This document shows positions 17,293 through 24,878 of a stretch of 64,000 nt of DNA, one piece after another. The notes under the pieces were generated by a model that was not told where the DNA came from, searched no databases, and saw only the letters and a list, made by a program, of their open reading frames with translations. This DNA is from Sphingomonas liriopis. GTDB lineage: Bacteria; Pseudomonadota; Alphaproteobacteria; Sphingomonadales; Sphingomonadaceae. A program made the translations under genes and the position numbers. The stretch's first letter is position 1, and the number at the start of each line of letters is the position of its first letter. Location of the stretch: contig NZ_JAMLDY010000012.1 in NCBI RefSeq assembly GCF_024211255.1, positions 56,290 through 120,289 of the forward strand, in the 5' to 3' direction.

Positions 17293-18146
17293 CGAATCAC
17301 CCGCGTCCGGCCGCAGGGGCCGAGCTGCTGCAGGACGAGGCCGTAATCCTCGCGCGCGATCGTGGCATCGGCGGGATCGAGCGAGGCGGTGCTGCGCGCC
17401 GGCAGCTCGCGCGGCAGCGCACAGGCGAGGCGATACCACAGCAGCGTGTCGCGCGCCGGCGGCGCCGCGGCCTCGTCGACGATCTCCGACAGCGCCACCG
17501 CCCAGCGCGGCTGTTCGCCCGGCCGGCGCAGGATGGTGAGCGAAACCGGCGCGCCGTTGGCGGTGGTGAGGAACAGCTGCGTCTCGCCCTCGCCGGGCAA
17601 GGCGCCGGCGACGTGAAAGGCGTTGCCGATGCCGGTGACGACCGGCGGCGCATCGGCCGCGACCAGGGCTTGCGCGATGGCGCGGACGCGCTGGTCGTCG
17701 GCGGGCGTCCAGGCGAGCTGCGCATCGGGGGCGACGAGCTGGATCTGGTTGGCGATGCCGGGTACCGGGCGGCCGAACAGCAGCACGCGCAGCTTCTTAA
17801 GTTTGGGCAGGCGACCCGCCGAATCGGGCGCGACATCAAGCAGATAGCCGATTCGCGGTGGCAGCCCGCCAGCGCCGCGAACCAGCGCGATGACATCCGC
17901 CTCGACGTAGAAACGGGTGAATCCGGGCGCGACGCCGGCCGCATCGGTGCCCTTCAGCTTCACCGTCGACCGGATCGTGGCGTCGGCGATGACCGGCGCG
18001 GCGATCACCAGATCGGTCAGATCGGCATAGCTGGTGCCGCCGCCGACCGCGGCCGGCGGCGGAATCTGCGCATCTGCCGGAGTGGAAACGAGGGGCGCGG
18101 CGAGCGCGAGCGCGGCGAGCAGGGTGGAGCGGAATCGCGGGGCCAT
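17289..18146 (-). CDS. Secreted protein of unknown function
   Basis: A 285-residue exported protein with a clear Sec signal (MAPRFRSTLLAALALAAPLVSTPADAQ, cleavage after ADA). The mature part has no motif I recognise; it reads as a conserved Sphingomonadales-type protein (segments DLVIAAPVIADATIRSTVKLKG, IGYLLDVAPDSAGRLPKLKK and LFLTTANGAPVSL, each quoted in part). Two cysteines near the C-terminus (LACALPREL and GPCGRTRVIR) may form a disulfide. The start at 18146 is chosen for the signal peptide. It is divergent from tonB and convergent with folB. Confidence 0.75.
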   Translation of the reverse strand: MAPRFRSTLLAALALAAPLVSTPADAQIPPPAAVGGGTSYADLTDLVIAAPVIADATIRSTVKLKGTDAAGVAPGFTRFYVEADVIALVRGAGGLPPRIGYLLDVAPDSAGRLPKLKKLRVLLFGRPVPGIANQIQLVAPDAQLAWTPADDQRVRAIAQALVAADAPPVVTGIGNAFHVAGALPGEGETQLFLTTANGAPVSLTILRRPGEQPRWAVALSEIVDEAAAPPARDTLLWYRLACALPRELPARSTASLDPADATIAREDYGLVLQQLGPCGRTRVIR

Positions 18147-18361
18147 GCCGCTTTCGCTACCCGAGCGATCCTGAACGATACAGAAATAAATCTGCCGCAA
18201 GACGATTGTACGTTTGTTGCGTCCGACAAAGCGTTTGCGTGGCGAGTGTGGGGACGATAGGACTTGGGTTCTGCCAGACGGTGTCAGCCGGGGCAGGGGC
18301 CTACGCGCGTTCTTCCCCCGGGCGCTGCGAGGACCACGAGATTAGGGAGTGTCGTTGCTGA

Positions 18362-19036
18362 ATGGCCTATGCTGACCAGAAGATGTCCGGTGGCAGGGTG
18401 GTCGCGATCGTCATCGTCGTGCTCATCCATGCGGCGCTGGGCTATGCCTTCGTCACCGGGCTCGCGTACCAATACGTGAAAAAGGCCCAAGAAAAACTTA
18501 ACACGTTTGACGTGGAGGAGCCGCCTCCCCCGCCGCCGGACGAGCCGCCGCCCCCGCCGCCCGACACGCCGATGACGCCACCGCCGGTGGTGTCGCCGCC
18601 GCCGATCGTGCAGAATCCGAATCCGCCGCCCGTGGTGATCCAGACGGTCTCGACGCCGCCGCCCGCCGTCAATCTGACGCCGATCGCAGCGCCGCCGGCT
18701 CCGCCGTCGCCGCCCGCTCCGCCGGCTGCGCCGACGGTCAGCAAGGCTGCGGGTGCGAAGGGCAATCCGGCCGACTGGATCTCGCAGGACGATTATCCGC
18801 CGAGTTCGCTGCGTTCGAACGAGGAGGGTGTCAGCGCCATCGCCTGGACGATCAGCACGTCGGGCAGGGTCGAGAATTGCCGTACCACCTCCTCGAGCGG
18901 CTCGGCCGCGCTGGACCGGGCGGCATGTGCGGCGATCACGCGGCGGGGTCGCTACACCCCGGCGCAGGACGCGTCGGGCAACCCGATCGCTACGACGTCC
19001 TCGCGGCGCGTGGTCTGGAAGATCCCGAAGGACTGA
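18362..19036 (+). CDS. tonB: TonB energy transducer
   Basis: TonB spans the periplasm and passes proton-motive energy from ExbB/ExbD to outer-membrane receptors. The 224-residue protein has one N-terminal membrane helix (VVAIVIVVLIHAALGYAFVTGL, residues 13-34) with the usual His in it, a long Pro-rich linker (about residues 52-125, runs of PPPPPPDEPPPPPPD and repeated PPxV), and a C-terminal domain with YPPSSLRSNEEGVSAIAW and RYTPAQDASGNPI. It is the first gene of the tonB-exbB-exbD-exbD operon; exbB follows after 90 bases. Confidence 0.93.
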   Translation: MAYADQKMSGGRVVAIVIVVLIHAALGYAFVTGLAYQYVKKAQEKLNTFDVEEPPPPPPDEPPPPPPDTPMTPPPVVSPPPIVQNPNPPPVVIQTVSTPPPAVNLTPIAAPPAPPSPPAPPAAPTVSKAAGAKGNPADWISQDDYPPSSLRSNEEGVSAIAWTISTSGRVENCRTTSSSGSAALDRAACAAITRRGRYTPAQDASGNPIATTSSRRVVWKIPKD

Positions 19037-19126
19037 TGCGGTCCCCGCCTGTCCCCCCGAAATGGGTTGGGGCGACGGGCGGGTCCTCCCCGAACTTCTA
19101 CACCGTTTGACAAGGACAAAACTGAA

Positions 19127-19924
19127 ATGCTCACCACCATTCTCGCGGCCGGCGGCACCGCGGCCGCCGAAAATCAGTTCGGCCTCCAGGCCGCTCTGAA
19201 GGAAGGCGGCCTCATCTCGCAGTCGGTGTTCACGATCCTCGTGCTCATGTCGATCGTGTCCTTCTACATCCTGTTCTCGAAGCTGTTCGAGCAGCAGAAG
19301 ATCATCAACCAGGCCAAGCGCGTCCGTCAGGGCTTCTGGACCTCGAACTCGCTGCGCGAAGGCGCCGCGAAGCTCGAGAAGAACTCGGCCTACAAGCAGC
19401 TCGTCGACGACGGCCTGCAGGCGCAGGACCAGCATGCCAAGCTGACCGATCCGGTCGAGGCGCACGACTGGCTGCACGGTTCGCTCGCCCGTTCGGAAGC
19501 GGCGATCAACTCGAAGCTGGGTGGCGGTCTCGCCTTCCTCGCGACGGTCGGCGCGACCGCACCGTTCATCGGCCTGTTCGGCACCGTGGTCGGCATCTAC
19601 CGCGCGCTCATCAAGATCGGCGCGTCGGGCGATCCCTCGATCGACAAGGTCGCAGGCCCCGTTGGTGAGGCGCTCATCATGACCGCGCTCGGCCTCGTCG
19701 TCGCCGTGCCGGCCGTGCTTGCCTACAACTGGCTGCAGCGCCGCAACAAGTCGATCGCGGAAGACCTGTCGGCCTTCTCGAACGACGTGCTGGGCTTCCT
19801 CGCCTCGAACGGCGCGGTGAAGCCGACGATGGCCGGTGCGACCACCACCGCCAAGGCTCCGGTGAAGCCGGCCGCGGCGACCACGACCGCCGGCCAGGCC
19901 GGTGGCGTGCAGACCCGCCCGTAA
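19127..19924 (+). CDS. exbB: ExbB/MotA-TolQ family proton channel subunit
   Basis: ExbB forms the pentameric inner-membrane channel that powers TonB. The 265-residue protein has three membrane helices: about residues 28-50 (LISQSVFTILVLMSIVSFYIL), 140-165 (LAFLATVGATAPFIGLFGTV) and 185-210 (VGEALIMTALGLVVAVPAVLAYN). The GLFGTVVGI and GEALIMTALGLVVAVPA motifs are the family signature. An Ala/Thr/Lys-rich tail of 35 residues follows. The ATG at 19127 is preceded by AAGGA; longer in-frame readings start in the tonB-exbB gap and are not supported. Confidence 0.93.
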   Translation: MLTTILAAGGTAAAENQFGLQAALKEGGLISQSVFTILVLMSIVSFYILFSKLFEQQKIINQAKRVRQGFWTSNSLREGAAKLEKNSAYKQLVDDGLQAQDQHAKLTDPVEAHDWLHGSLARSEAAINSKLGGGLAFLATVGATAPFIGLFGTVVGIYRALIKIGASGDPSIDKVAGPVGEALIMTALGLVVAVPAVLAYNWLQRRNKSIAEDLSAFSNDVLGFLASNGAVKPTMAGATTTAKAPVKPAAATTTAGQAGGVQTRP

Positions 19925-20018
19925 TGCGACAAGGCTGCGGGGCCGCCACGGTGGCGGTCCCGCACCCGGCCGGCGGCGTCAAGGCGCCGGCAGATGGAAT
20001 GGATAGGATAGCTCGCAC

Positions 20019-20504
20019 ATGGCGATGAGCGCTGGCGGAGGAGGAGGTTCCTCCGAGAAACCCTTGTCGGACATCAACACCACGCCCCTCGTGGACGTGA
20101 TGCTGGTGCTCCTCATCATCTTCCTGATCGCCGTTCCGGTGGCGATTCAGACGGTCAAGGGCATCGTCCTGCCCAAGGTCCGTTTCGATCCGACGACGAC
20201 CAAGCCCGAGAACGTCCTGCTGTCGGTCACGACCGGGCCGGACGGCAATTGCGCCGTCTATTGGGGCACGTCGCCGATCACCAGCAAGGACCTGCTGACC
20301 CGCGCGGTCGACAAGCTGAAGCTGGAGATCGAACGCCAGGGCGGCGCCGGCAATCCCGATCTGGAACTGCCGGAAGTCCATATCCGCGGCGACGTCAACA
20401 CGCCGTACAAGTGCATCGGCGGCACGGTCTACACGATGCAGCAGGCCGGCTTCGCCAAGGTCGGCTTCATCTCGCAGCCCCCGCCCGCGGGCGGCGAATC
20501 CTAA
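20019..20504 (+). CDS. exbD: ExbD/TolR family protein, first copy
   Basis: A 161-residue stator-type subunit of the TonB motor. The N-terminus carries SDINTTPLVDVMLVLLIIFL with the essential aspartate (Asp26) inside the single membrane helix. The periplasmic part (about residues 50-155) contains two cysteines (GNCAVYWG and YKCIGGTVY) that could form a disulfide and are absent from the second copy. It is the third gene in the operon, followed after 30 bases by a second exbD. Two different ExbD proteins may form a mixed stator or serve different receptors. Confidence 0.92.
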   Translation: MAMSAGGGGGSSEKPLSDINTTPLVDVMLVLLIIFLIAVPVAIQTVKGIVLPKVRFDPTTTKPENVLLSVTTGPDGNCAVYWGTSPITSKDLLTRAVDKLKLEIERQGGAGNPDLELPEVHIRGDVNTPYKCIGGTVYTMQQAGFAKVGFISQPPPAGGES

Positions 20505-20534
20505 TTCGCCCGACCCGACCCAGGAGTATCTGAC

Positions 20535-20963
20535 ATGGCAATGAGTGGTGGCTCGGAAGATGGCGAGCCGATGATGGAAATGAACACGACGCCGTTGATC
20601 GACGTCATGCTCGTGCTCCTCATCATGTTCATCATTACGCTTCCCATCCCGACGCATGCGGTGAAGGTCGATCTGCCGGTCAACGATCCGCGCAACCAGA
20701 CCCCGCCGGTCGATCCGCAGAAGAACAAGATCATCATCGATGCCGCGGGCACGGTGTCGTGGAACGGCACGCCGGTCGACGAGGTCACGCTGCGCCAGTA
20801 TCTGGACACCGCAGCGGCGATCAACCCGGAGCCGGAACTGCACTTCCAGCCCGATCCGCAGGCGAAGTACGACAAGGTCGATCAGACGCTGGCGGTCATC
20901 AAGCGGTCGGCGGTGACCAAGCTCGGCTTCATCGGCAACGAGCAGTATCGCAACGACTTCTGA
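20535..20963 (+). CDS. exbD: ExbD/TolR family protein, second copy
   Basis: A 142-residue paralogue of the preceding gene. It has EMNTTPLIDVMLVLLIMFII with the key aspartate in the membrane helix and a periplasmic domain ending DQTLAVIKRSAVTKLGFIGNE. It lacks the two cysteines of the first copy. A ribosome site (CAGGAG) precedes the ATG. It is the last gene of the operon and is followed at once by a strong terminator. Confidence 0.92.
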   Translation: MAMSGGSEDGEPMMEMNTTPLIDVMLVLLIMFIITLPIPTHAVKVDLPVNDPRNQTPPVDPQKNKIIIDAAGTVSWNGTPVDEVTLRQYLDTAAAINPEPELHFQPDPQAKYDKVDQTLAVIKRSAVTKLGFIGNEQYRNDF

Positions 20964-20985
20964 TCCCGTTTCGACAGGACGACGG

Positions 20986-21020
20986 AAAGGGGCGGTTCCG
21001 CAAGGAGCCGCCCCTTTTTC
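20986..21020 (+). terminator. Rho-independent terminator of the tonB-exbBDD operon
   Basis: A GC-rich stem (AAAGGGGCGGTTCC paired with GGAGCCGCCCCTTTT, with one bulge) closes a GCAA loop and is followed by TTTTTC. It lies 23 bases past the last exbD stop. Confidence 0.88.
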
Positions 21021-22150
21021 GTTGTGGGGTGAGGGAGTGCGACTGGGGAGGGCGCGGCGGCCGAGGGGCATTGGGCTTACCCGTGCTTGGATAGTGAAGA
21101 GGGGAGAGCCAGTGCCCTTCGACAAGCTCAGGGCGAACGGAGGGGTAGGACGACGCGTGTCGGGGCGGATCGCTATTCCGGCCTATGGAAGCGTATTGAA
21201 GAAGAATATTGTGTTCACGCGGAGGCGCGGAGAGCGCGGAGGTGTCTCGTGTGGGGCAGCGTGGGTCCGTCCTCTCTGAGGCGTGACAGCAGCGTCCTTG
21301 ATGGGGGCCGGGCGTGACACCTCTGCGTCGTCTCTGTCTCGGCATTTCCCCACCTCCATGTCTCTATGCCCCGCGCCTGACACCCCTTTGATGCCGAGAG
21401 GTTTTTCGCCGAATGTCGCTTCGACTTTGGGCGGGTCGACGTTGGGTGGGTCGACATTCAGGCTCGCAGGATAAAGCGCGCCACAAAGGCGCCGTCACCC
21501 CGGACTTGTTCCAGGGTCCACCGGGCGGCCATTCCTGCGGCAAGAGATACGAGGAATCGCGCTCGTAGTGCCGTGGACTCCGGAACGGGTCGGTGGCTAT
21601 CCCTTCCTGCAAACCATAGCACGCGCCACCCTGCGTCGTGCTCCCGCGCAGGCGGGAGCCCAGGATTTCACGCACAATCAGGCGTGGCTCTGCTGGGCTC
21701 CGGGTTCCCGCCTGCGCGGGGACACGGGTTTACCTGTCCGAGCGGGATAAGCGCCGAACGGGGCCGGGGTGAGGGCGTGATAGAGCGACAGCCGTTCCAG
21801 CCGGAAATGTCGATCCTGCTTGAGGTTTCGGGCGGTGACCTATGTGGCGCTGGGTTTTATGCTTTCGCTTGGGCACGAGGCCGTGCGCGCGGGTCGGGTT
21901 CGACCGGCTATCGACGGGGCAATCGCGGTCGAAAGCGCCGAATCGCCGTGCTCCAAATCACCGAGCACGGCGACATCGGAGCGTTTTGTCGTGACGGTGC
22001 GTTGCGCAATCGTGCGCGCGTCCCCATATGTCGGGGGCTATAGTCGCATATCGACGGTTTTCGGCGCTTTGCGGCCCATTCTCCTTCTTTCCCTGCAGCG
22101 CAGCATGAGGCGCGCCGGTGATCGGTTCGCCCAGCCAGAAGGAATATCCC
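21021..22150. other. 1.1-kb gene-free region built of several repeat fragments
   Basis: No reading frame here has a credible product. What is present, in order: a family C arm (21113-21139); a TTCACGCGGAGGCGCGGAG arm related to family A (21213-21240); a 15-base tandem repeat TCGACTTTGGGCGGG / TCGACGTTGGGTGGG with a third partial unit (21421-21459); a degenerate family B pair (21494-21521 and 21573-21596); a pair built on CCCGCGCAGGCGGGAG (about 21643-21675 and 21692-21725); and a perfect 11-bp hairpin (21943-21953 with 21963-21973). A TATAGT box at 22039-22044 could be the minus-10 of cspA, though no good minus-35 was found. Confidence 0.65.
21943..21973 (+). other. Perfect 11-bp hairpin in the gene-free region
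   Basis: TCGCCGTGCTC at 21943-21953 is the exact complement of GAGCACGGCGA at 21963-21973, with a 9-base loop. It lies about 180 bases before cspA. No T-run follows directly, so it is not a standard terminator; it could be part of a small RNA or a leader structure. Confidence 0.5.
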
Positions 22151-22363
22151 ATGAGCATTACCGGCACCGTCAAGTTCTTCAACGCCGACAAGGGCTATGG
22201 CTTCATCGCTCCCGAGTCGGGCGGCGATGACGCCTTCGTCCACATCTCCGCGGTCGAGCGCGCCGGCATGGTCACGCTGAACCAGAACCAGCGCGTGACC
22301 TATGAGCTGGAGCAGGATCGTCGCGGCAAGATGGCGGCGATCAATCTCAGCCCGGCGGATTGA
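22151..22363 (+). CDS. Cold-shock protein, CspA family
   Basis: A 70-residue single-stranded nucleic-acid-binding protein that melts RNA structure. It has the cold-shock domain length and both RNA-binding motifs, KGYGFI (residues 16-21) and DAFVHIS (residues 28-34). AAGGAA lies 8 bases ahead of the ATG. A strong terminator follows 8 bases past the stop, so the gene is a single transcription unit, although two small genes lie just beyond. Confidence 0.96.
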   Translation: MSITGTVKFFNADKGYGFIAPESGGDDAFVHISAVERAGMVTLNQNQRVTYELEQDRRGKMAAINLSPAD

Positions 22364-22371
22364 TCCGACGG

Positions 22372-22402
22372 ACGGCGACCCCTGCGATGGGGTCGCCGTT
22401 TT
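22372..22402 (+). terminator. Rho-independent terminator after the cold-shock gene
   Basis: A perfect 11-bp stem (ACGGCGACCCC with GGGGTCGCCGT) around a TGCGAT loop runs into TTTT. It lies within 10 bases of the cold-shock stop and ahead of the next small gene. Confidence 0.88.
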
Positions 22403-22428
22403 GCTGTTCCGGTCGAGGAGATGCCCCC

Positions 22429-22635
22429 ATGTCAAATGATGCCACTTTCTTCCGCCAGCAGGCGCTGATCCAGCGCACCGCCGCGTCGCAGGCGACGCTG
22501 GAGAATGTTCGGGTGCAATCCGAACGCGCCGCCGCGTCGTGGGAAGTCATGGCGTCGCGCGCCGAGCGGACCGAAAAGCTGCGTTCCGATCGGCAGGCCA
22601 AGGCGAGCGATCTCGATCTGCCCGTCGTCGAGTGA
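22429..22635 (+). CDS. Small hydrophilic protein of unknown function
   Basis: A 68-residue Ala/Arg/Glu/Ser-rich protein (begins MSNDATFFRQQALIQRTAAS, ends KASDLDLPVVE). It should be mostly one long helix, possibly a coiled coil, with no membrane segment. A good ribosome site (GAGGAG) sits 8 bases ahead of the ATG, which supports it as a real gene. It follows the cold-shock terminator by 27 bases. No family was recognised. The position suggests it could be read through from the cold-shock gene. Confidence 0.7.
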   Translation: MSNDATFFRQQALIQRTAASQATLENVRVQSERAAASWEVMASRAERTEKLRSDRQAKASDLDLPVVE

Positions 22636-22677
22636 TCGACCGTCGCCGATTGCGGCGACCCGGCGAAAGGCCCCGCG

Positions 22678-23184
22678 GTGACCAGCCGCGCCTATGACAC
22701 GCTGAACCGCGGCACGCAGTTCGTGACGCGCCTCGCCGCGGATACCGGCCCTGCCGAGCCGTGGCCGTGCGGCCGCGATGCGCAGGTCCGTGCGCGCTAC
22801 ATGGGCAATTGCCTGCGCGAGCTCGACCGTTTCCTGCATATCCTGCTCGAGGAGCGCGCCGGCGCCGCGCCGGTCACGCTGTCGTTGCGCTACACGACGG
22901 CGCATCGCCTGGGCGATCATGCCTGCGCCGGGTGGAACCCCGCCGCCGACCAGACCCGCCTGCGCGCGCTCAGCCGGTCGCGAATCTGCCTGTTGCACGG
23001 CGGTGGCCGCGTGCGGCGCCCCGACATGCCGCAGGGCCGCTGGATGACGGCGGGATGGTGCGAACCGTCGTCGGCCCGGCTACGGCGCTATGCGATGGGC
23101 GAAATGCTGAGGCCCTCGGCCCATGACCTGGCGGGCGTCGGCCTGTTCTACCGGACGCTGGCCGACCGGATCGTCGGCGCCTGA
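22678..23184 (+). CDS. Protein of unknown function with five cysteines
   Basis: A 168-residue basic protein starting at GTG (TSRAYDTLNRGTQFVTRLA). It has strong third-position GC like its neighbours, so it is probably a real gene. Five cysteines (in PWPCGRD, GNCLREL, DHACAGW, SRICLLH and AGWCEPS) and several tryptophans are spread along it; there is no signal peptide or membrane segment. It lies 42 bases after the preceding small gene, likely cotranscribed. I recognise no family, and give no function. Confidence 0.6.
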   Translation: MTSRAYDTLNRGTQFVTRLAADTGPAEPWPCGRDAQVRARYMGNCLRELDRFLHILLEERAGAAPVTLSLRYTTAHRLGDHACAGWNPAADQTRLRALSRSRICLLHGGGRVRRPDMPQGRWMTAGWCEPSSARLRRYAMGEMLRPSAHDLAGVGLFYRTLADRIVGA

Positions 23185-23289
23185 CCGACCGGCGGGCATC
23201 GCCCGCGACCCTTCATTCTCGTCTTCGAACCGGCCGTGTACGTGCTTCCGCTCGCGTGCGCCGATTGCGCTTGCGCGGCTGTCTCCAAA

Positions 23290-23307
23290 GTGACACCTTA
23301 ATGTCAC
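23290..23307. promoter_or_regulatory. GTGACA-N6-TGTCAC inverted repeat, possible operator
   Basis: Perfect 6-bp half-sites GTGACA (23290-23295) and TGTCAC (23302-23307) flank CCTTAA, followed by a further partial site AAAGTGAAAC. It lies 44 bases ahead of the small secreted protein gene, where a promoter operator would be expected. The binding protein is unknown. Confidence 0.4.
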
Positions 23308-23350
23308 AAAAGTGAAACCTGCCGTCCAGGCAGAAGAAGGAGGCGATGCG

Positions 23351-23695
23351 ATGCGTGTGATCGTAGCAGCGATGCTGGCGGGTGCGTGCCTGACGACACC
23401 GGCGCTGGCGGCGGATCGGACGGGATATCAGGCGATCGTCGCGGGCGATTTCAGTGCGGCGGTCACGCGGATCGAGGCGGAGCGGCGGATTTTCCCCGAC
23501 CGGCCCGAACTGATGCTCAACCTGGCGGTCGCCTATGCGCAGACCGGCCGGACGGCGGATGCGCGCGCGCTGTATCGCGTGGTGCTCGACCGGCCCGGCG
23601 TGGCGATGGACATGCCCAATGGGGCGGTGCTGTCGTCGCACGACGTGGCGACGCGCGGCCTGTCGCGGCTGACGACGACGATCGCGACGCGCTGA
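23351..23695 (+). CDS. Small secreted TPR-like protein
   Basis: A 114-residue exported protein with the signal peptide MRVIVAAMLAGACLTTPALAA. The mature part (YQAIVAGDFSAAVTRIEAER, RPELMLNLAVAYAQTGRTADARALYRVVL) reads as about two tetratricopeptide repeats, a protein-binding fold. The ATG at 23351 follows GGAGG. The gene stands alone, convergent with dcd. The partner is unknown. Confidence 0.8.
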   Translation: MRVIVAAMLAGACLTTPALAADRTGYQAIVAGDFSAAVTRIEAERRIFPDRPELMLNLAVAYAQTGRTADARALYRVVLDRPGVAMDMPNGAVLSSHDVATRGLSRLTTTIATR

Positions 23696-23738
23696 ACGAT
23701 GATGCTGCGGCCCGTCCCGACGGGTGGGCCGTCGGCCC

Positions 23739-24293
23739 CTACAGCCGCGGCAGGGTTACGCCGCGCTGCCCCATATATTTGCCGGCGCGATCGGCATAGC
23801 TGATCTCGCACGGCTCGTTGCCCTGCAGGAACAGAAACTGGCACGCGCCCTCGTTGGCGTAGATCTTCGCGGGCAGCGGCGTGGTGTTGGAAAATTCGAG
23901 GGTGACGTGCCCCTCCCAGCCCGGCTCCAGCGGCGTCACGTTGACGATGATCCCGCAGCGCGCATAGGTCGATTTGCCGAGGCAGATGACCAGCACGTCG
24001 CGCGGCACGCGGAAATATTCGACCGTCCGGGCGAGCGCGAAGCTGTTGGGCGGAATGATGCAGACGTCGGTCTTGCGATCGACGAAGCTGTTCGAGGCAA
24101 AGTCCTTGGGGTCGACCAGCGCATTGTCGACATTGGTGAAAATCTTGAATTCGTCGGCGACGCGCGCGTCATAGCCGTAGGAGGACAGGCCGTAGCTGAT
24201 GCAGCCTTCGCGGCGCTGGCTTTCGACGAACGGTTCGATCATCCGCTGGCCGAGCGCGGCCTCGCGAATCCAGCGGTCGGACAGGATGGACAT
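23739..24293 (-). CDS. dcd: dCTP deaminase
   Basis: Dcd deaminates dCTP to dUTP on the route to dTMP. The 184-residue protein has the expected length and the family motifs: [20 protein letters not shown] (residues 32-51, part), [40 protein letters not shown] and [12 protein letters not shown] with the catalytic Glu. The ATG at 24293 gives [14 protein letters not shown], typical. A much longer open frame upstream is the antisense shadow of the next two genes. Confidence 0.96.
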   Translation of the reverse strand: MSILSDRWIREAALGQRMIEPFVESQRREGCISYGLSSYGYDARVADEFKIFTNVDNALVDPKDFASNSFVDRKTDVCIIPPNSFALARTVEYFRVPRDVLVICLGKSTYARCGIIVNVTPLEPGWEGHVTLEFSNTTPLPAKIYANEGACQFLFLQGNEPCEISYADRAGKYMGQRGVTLPRL

Positions 24294-24383
24294 GACGGCT
24301 CCCCTTTGCGCCGCCTCTTCGCGCGATCGCGGCGGGAGGGCAAGGTGCTGGCGTCCGTCCCGCGCGACGGATAGCGTGCGGGC

Positions 24384-24845
24384 ATGCGACCGCTGATCGA
24401 TCTCGCCTATCGCCTGCGCCGCCGCGCGATGGCGCTGGTCGGCTGGCGGACGCGGGGCGTCAAGGTGATGGCGTTCGATGGCGACGGCGCGGTGCTGCTG
24501 GTGCGGCATCGTTATGGGCGGTCGGACCTGTGGATGTTGCCGGGCGGCGGTATCGCGCGGCGCGAGGCGCCCGCGGCGGCTGCGGTGCGCGAGATCGGCG
24601 AGGAGACCGGCTGCGTGCTGCGCGACGCGGCGGCGATCGGCACGTTCGTCGCGTGGGCGGAGGGGCGGCGCGATACGGTGCATCTGTTCCGCGGGACGAT
24701 CGCCGACGTGCCCCGCGTCGATGGCGTCGAATTGGCGGAGGCGCGCTTCTTCGCGCTCGATGCGCTGCCCGAGGCGCTGTCGCCGGCGACGCGGCGGCGG
24801 ATCGACGAGGTGCAGGGCAGGCGGGTGGCGGACGGCCGCTGGTAG
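24384..24845 (+). CDS. Nudix hydrolase
   Basis: A 153-residue Nudix hydrolase. The box is at about residues 54-76 ([21 protein letters not shown], then TGC), with the REIGEE core intact. The preceding [17 protein letters not shown] is typical of small housecleaning Nudix enzymes. Substrate unknown. Divergent from dcd with 90 bases between starts and only 33 bases ahead of the FAD oxidoreductase. Confidence 0.85.
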   Translation: MRPLIDLAYRLRRRAMALVGWRTRGVKVMAFDGDGAVLLVRHRYGRSDLWMLPGGGIARREAPAAAAVREIGEETGCVLRDAAAIGTFVAWAEGRRDTVHLFRGTIADVPRVDGVELAEARFFALDALPEALSPATRRRIDEVQGRRVADGRW

Positions 24846-24878
24846 CGGGGCCGATGCCCTTGCGCTAAGGGCTTGCCG

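Noticed and set aside
18235..18263. Candidate promoter TTGCGT-N17-TAGGAC for the tonB operon
   Set aside because: Only three of six matches in each box; not better than chance in this sequence.
21215..21457. Minus-strand 80-residue frame in the repeat-rich gap
   Set aside because: It translates the 15-bp tandem repeat and a family A arm; no ribosome site and no family.
21573..22230. Two overlapping plus-strand frames of 156 and 136 residues ahead of the cold-shock gene
   Set aside because: They run through repeat arms and into the cold-shock gene in another frame and have no recognisable composition.
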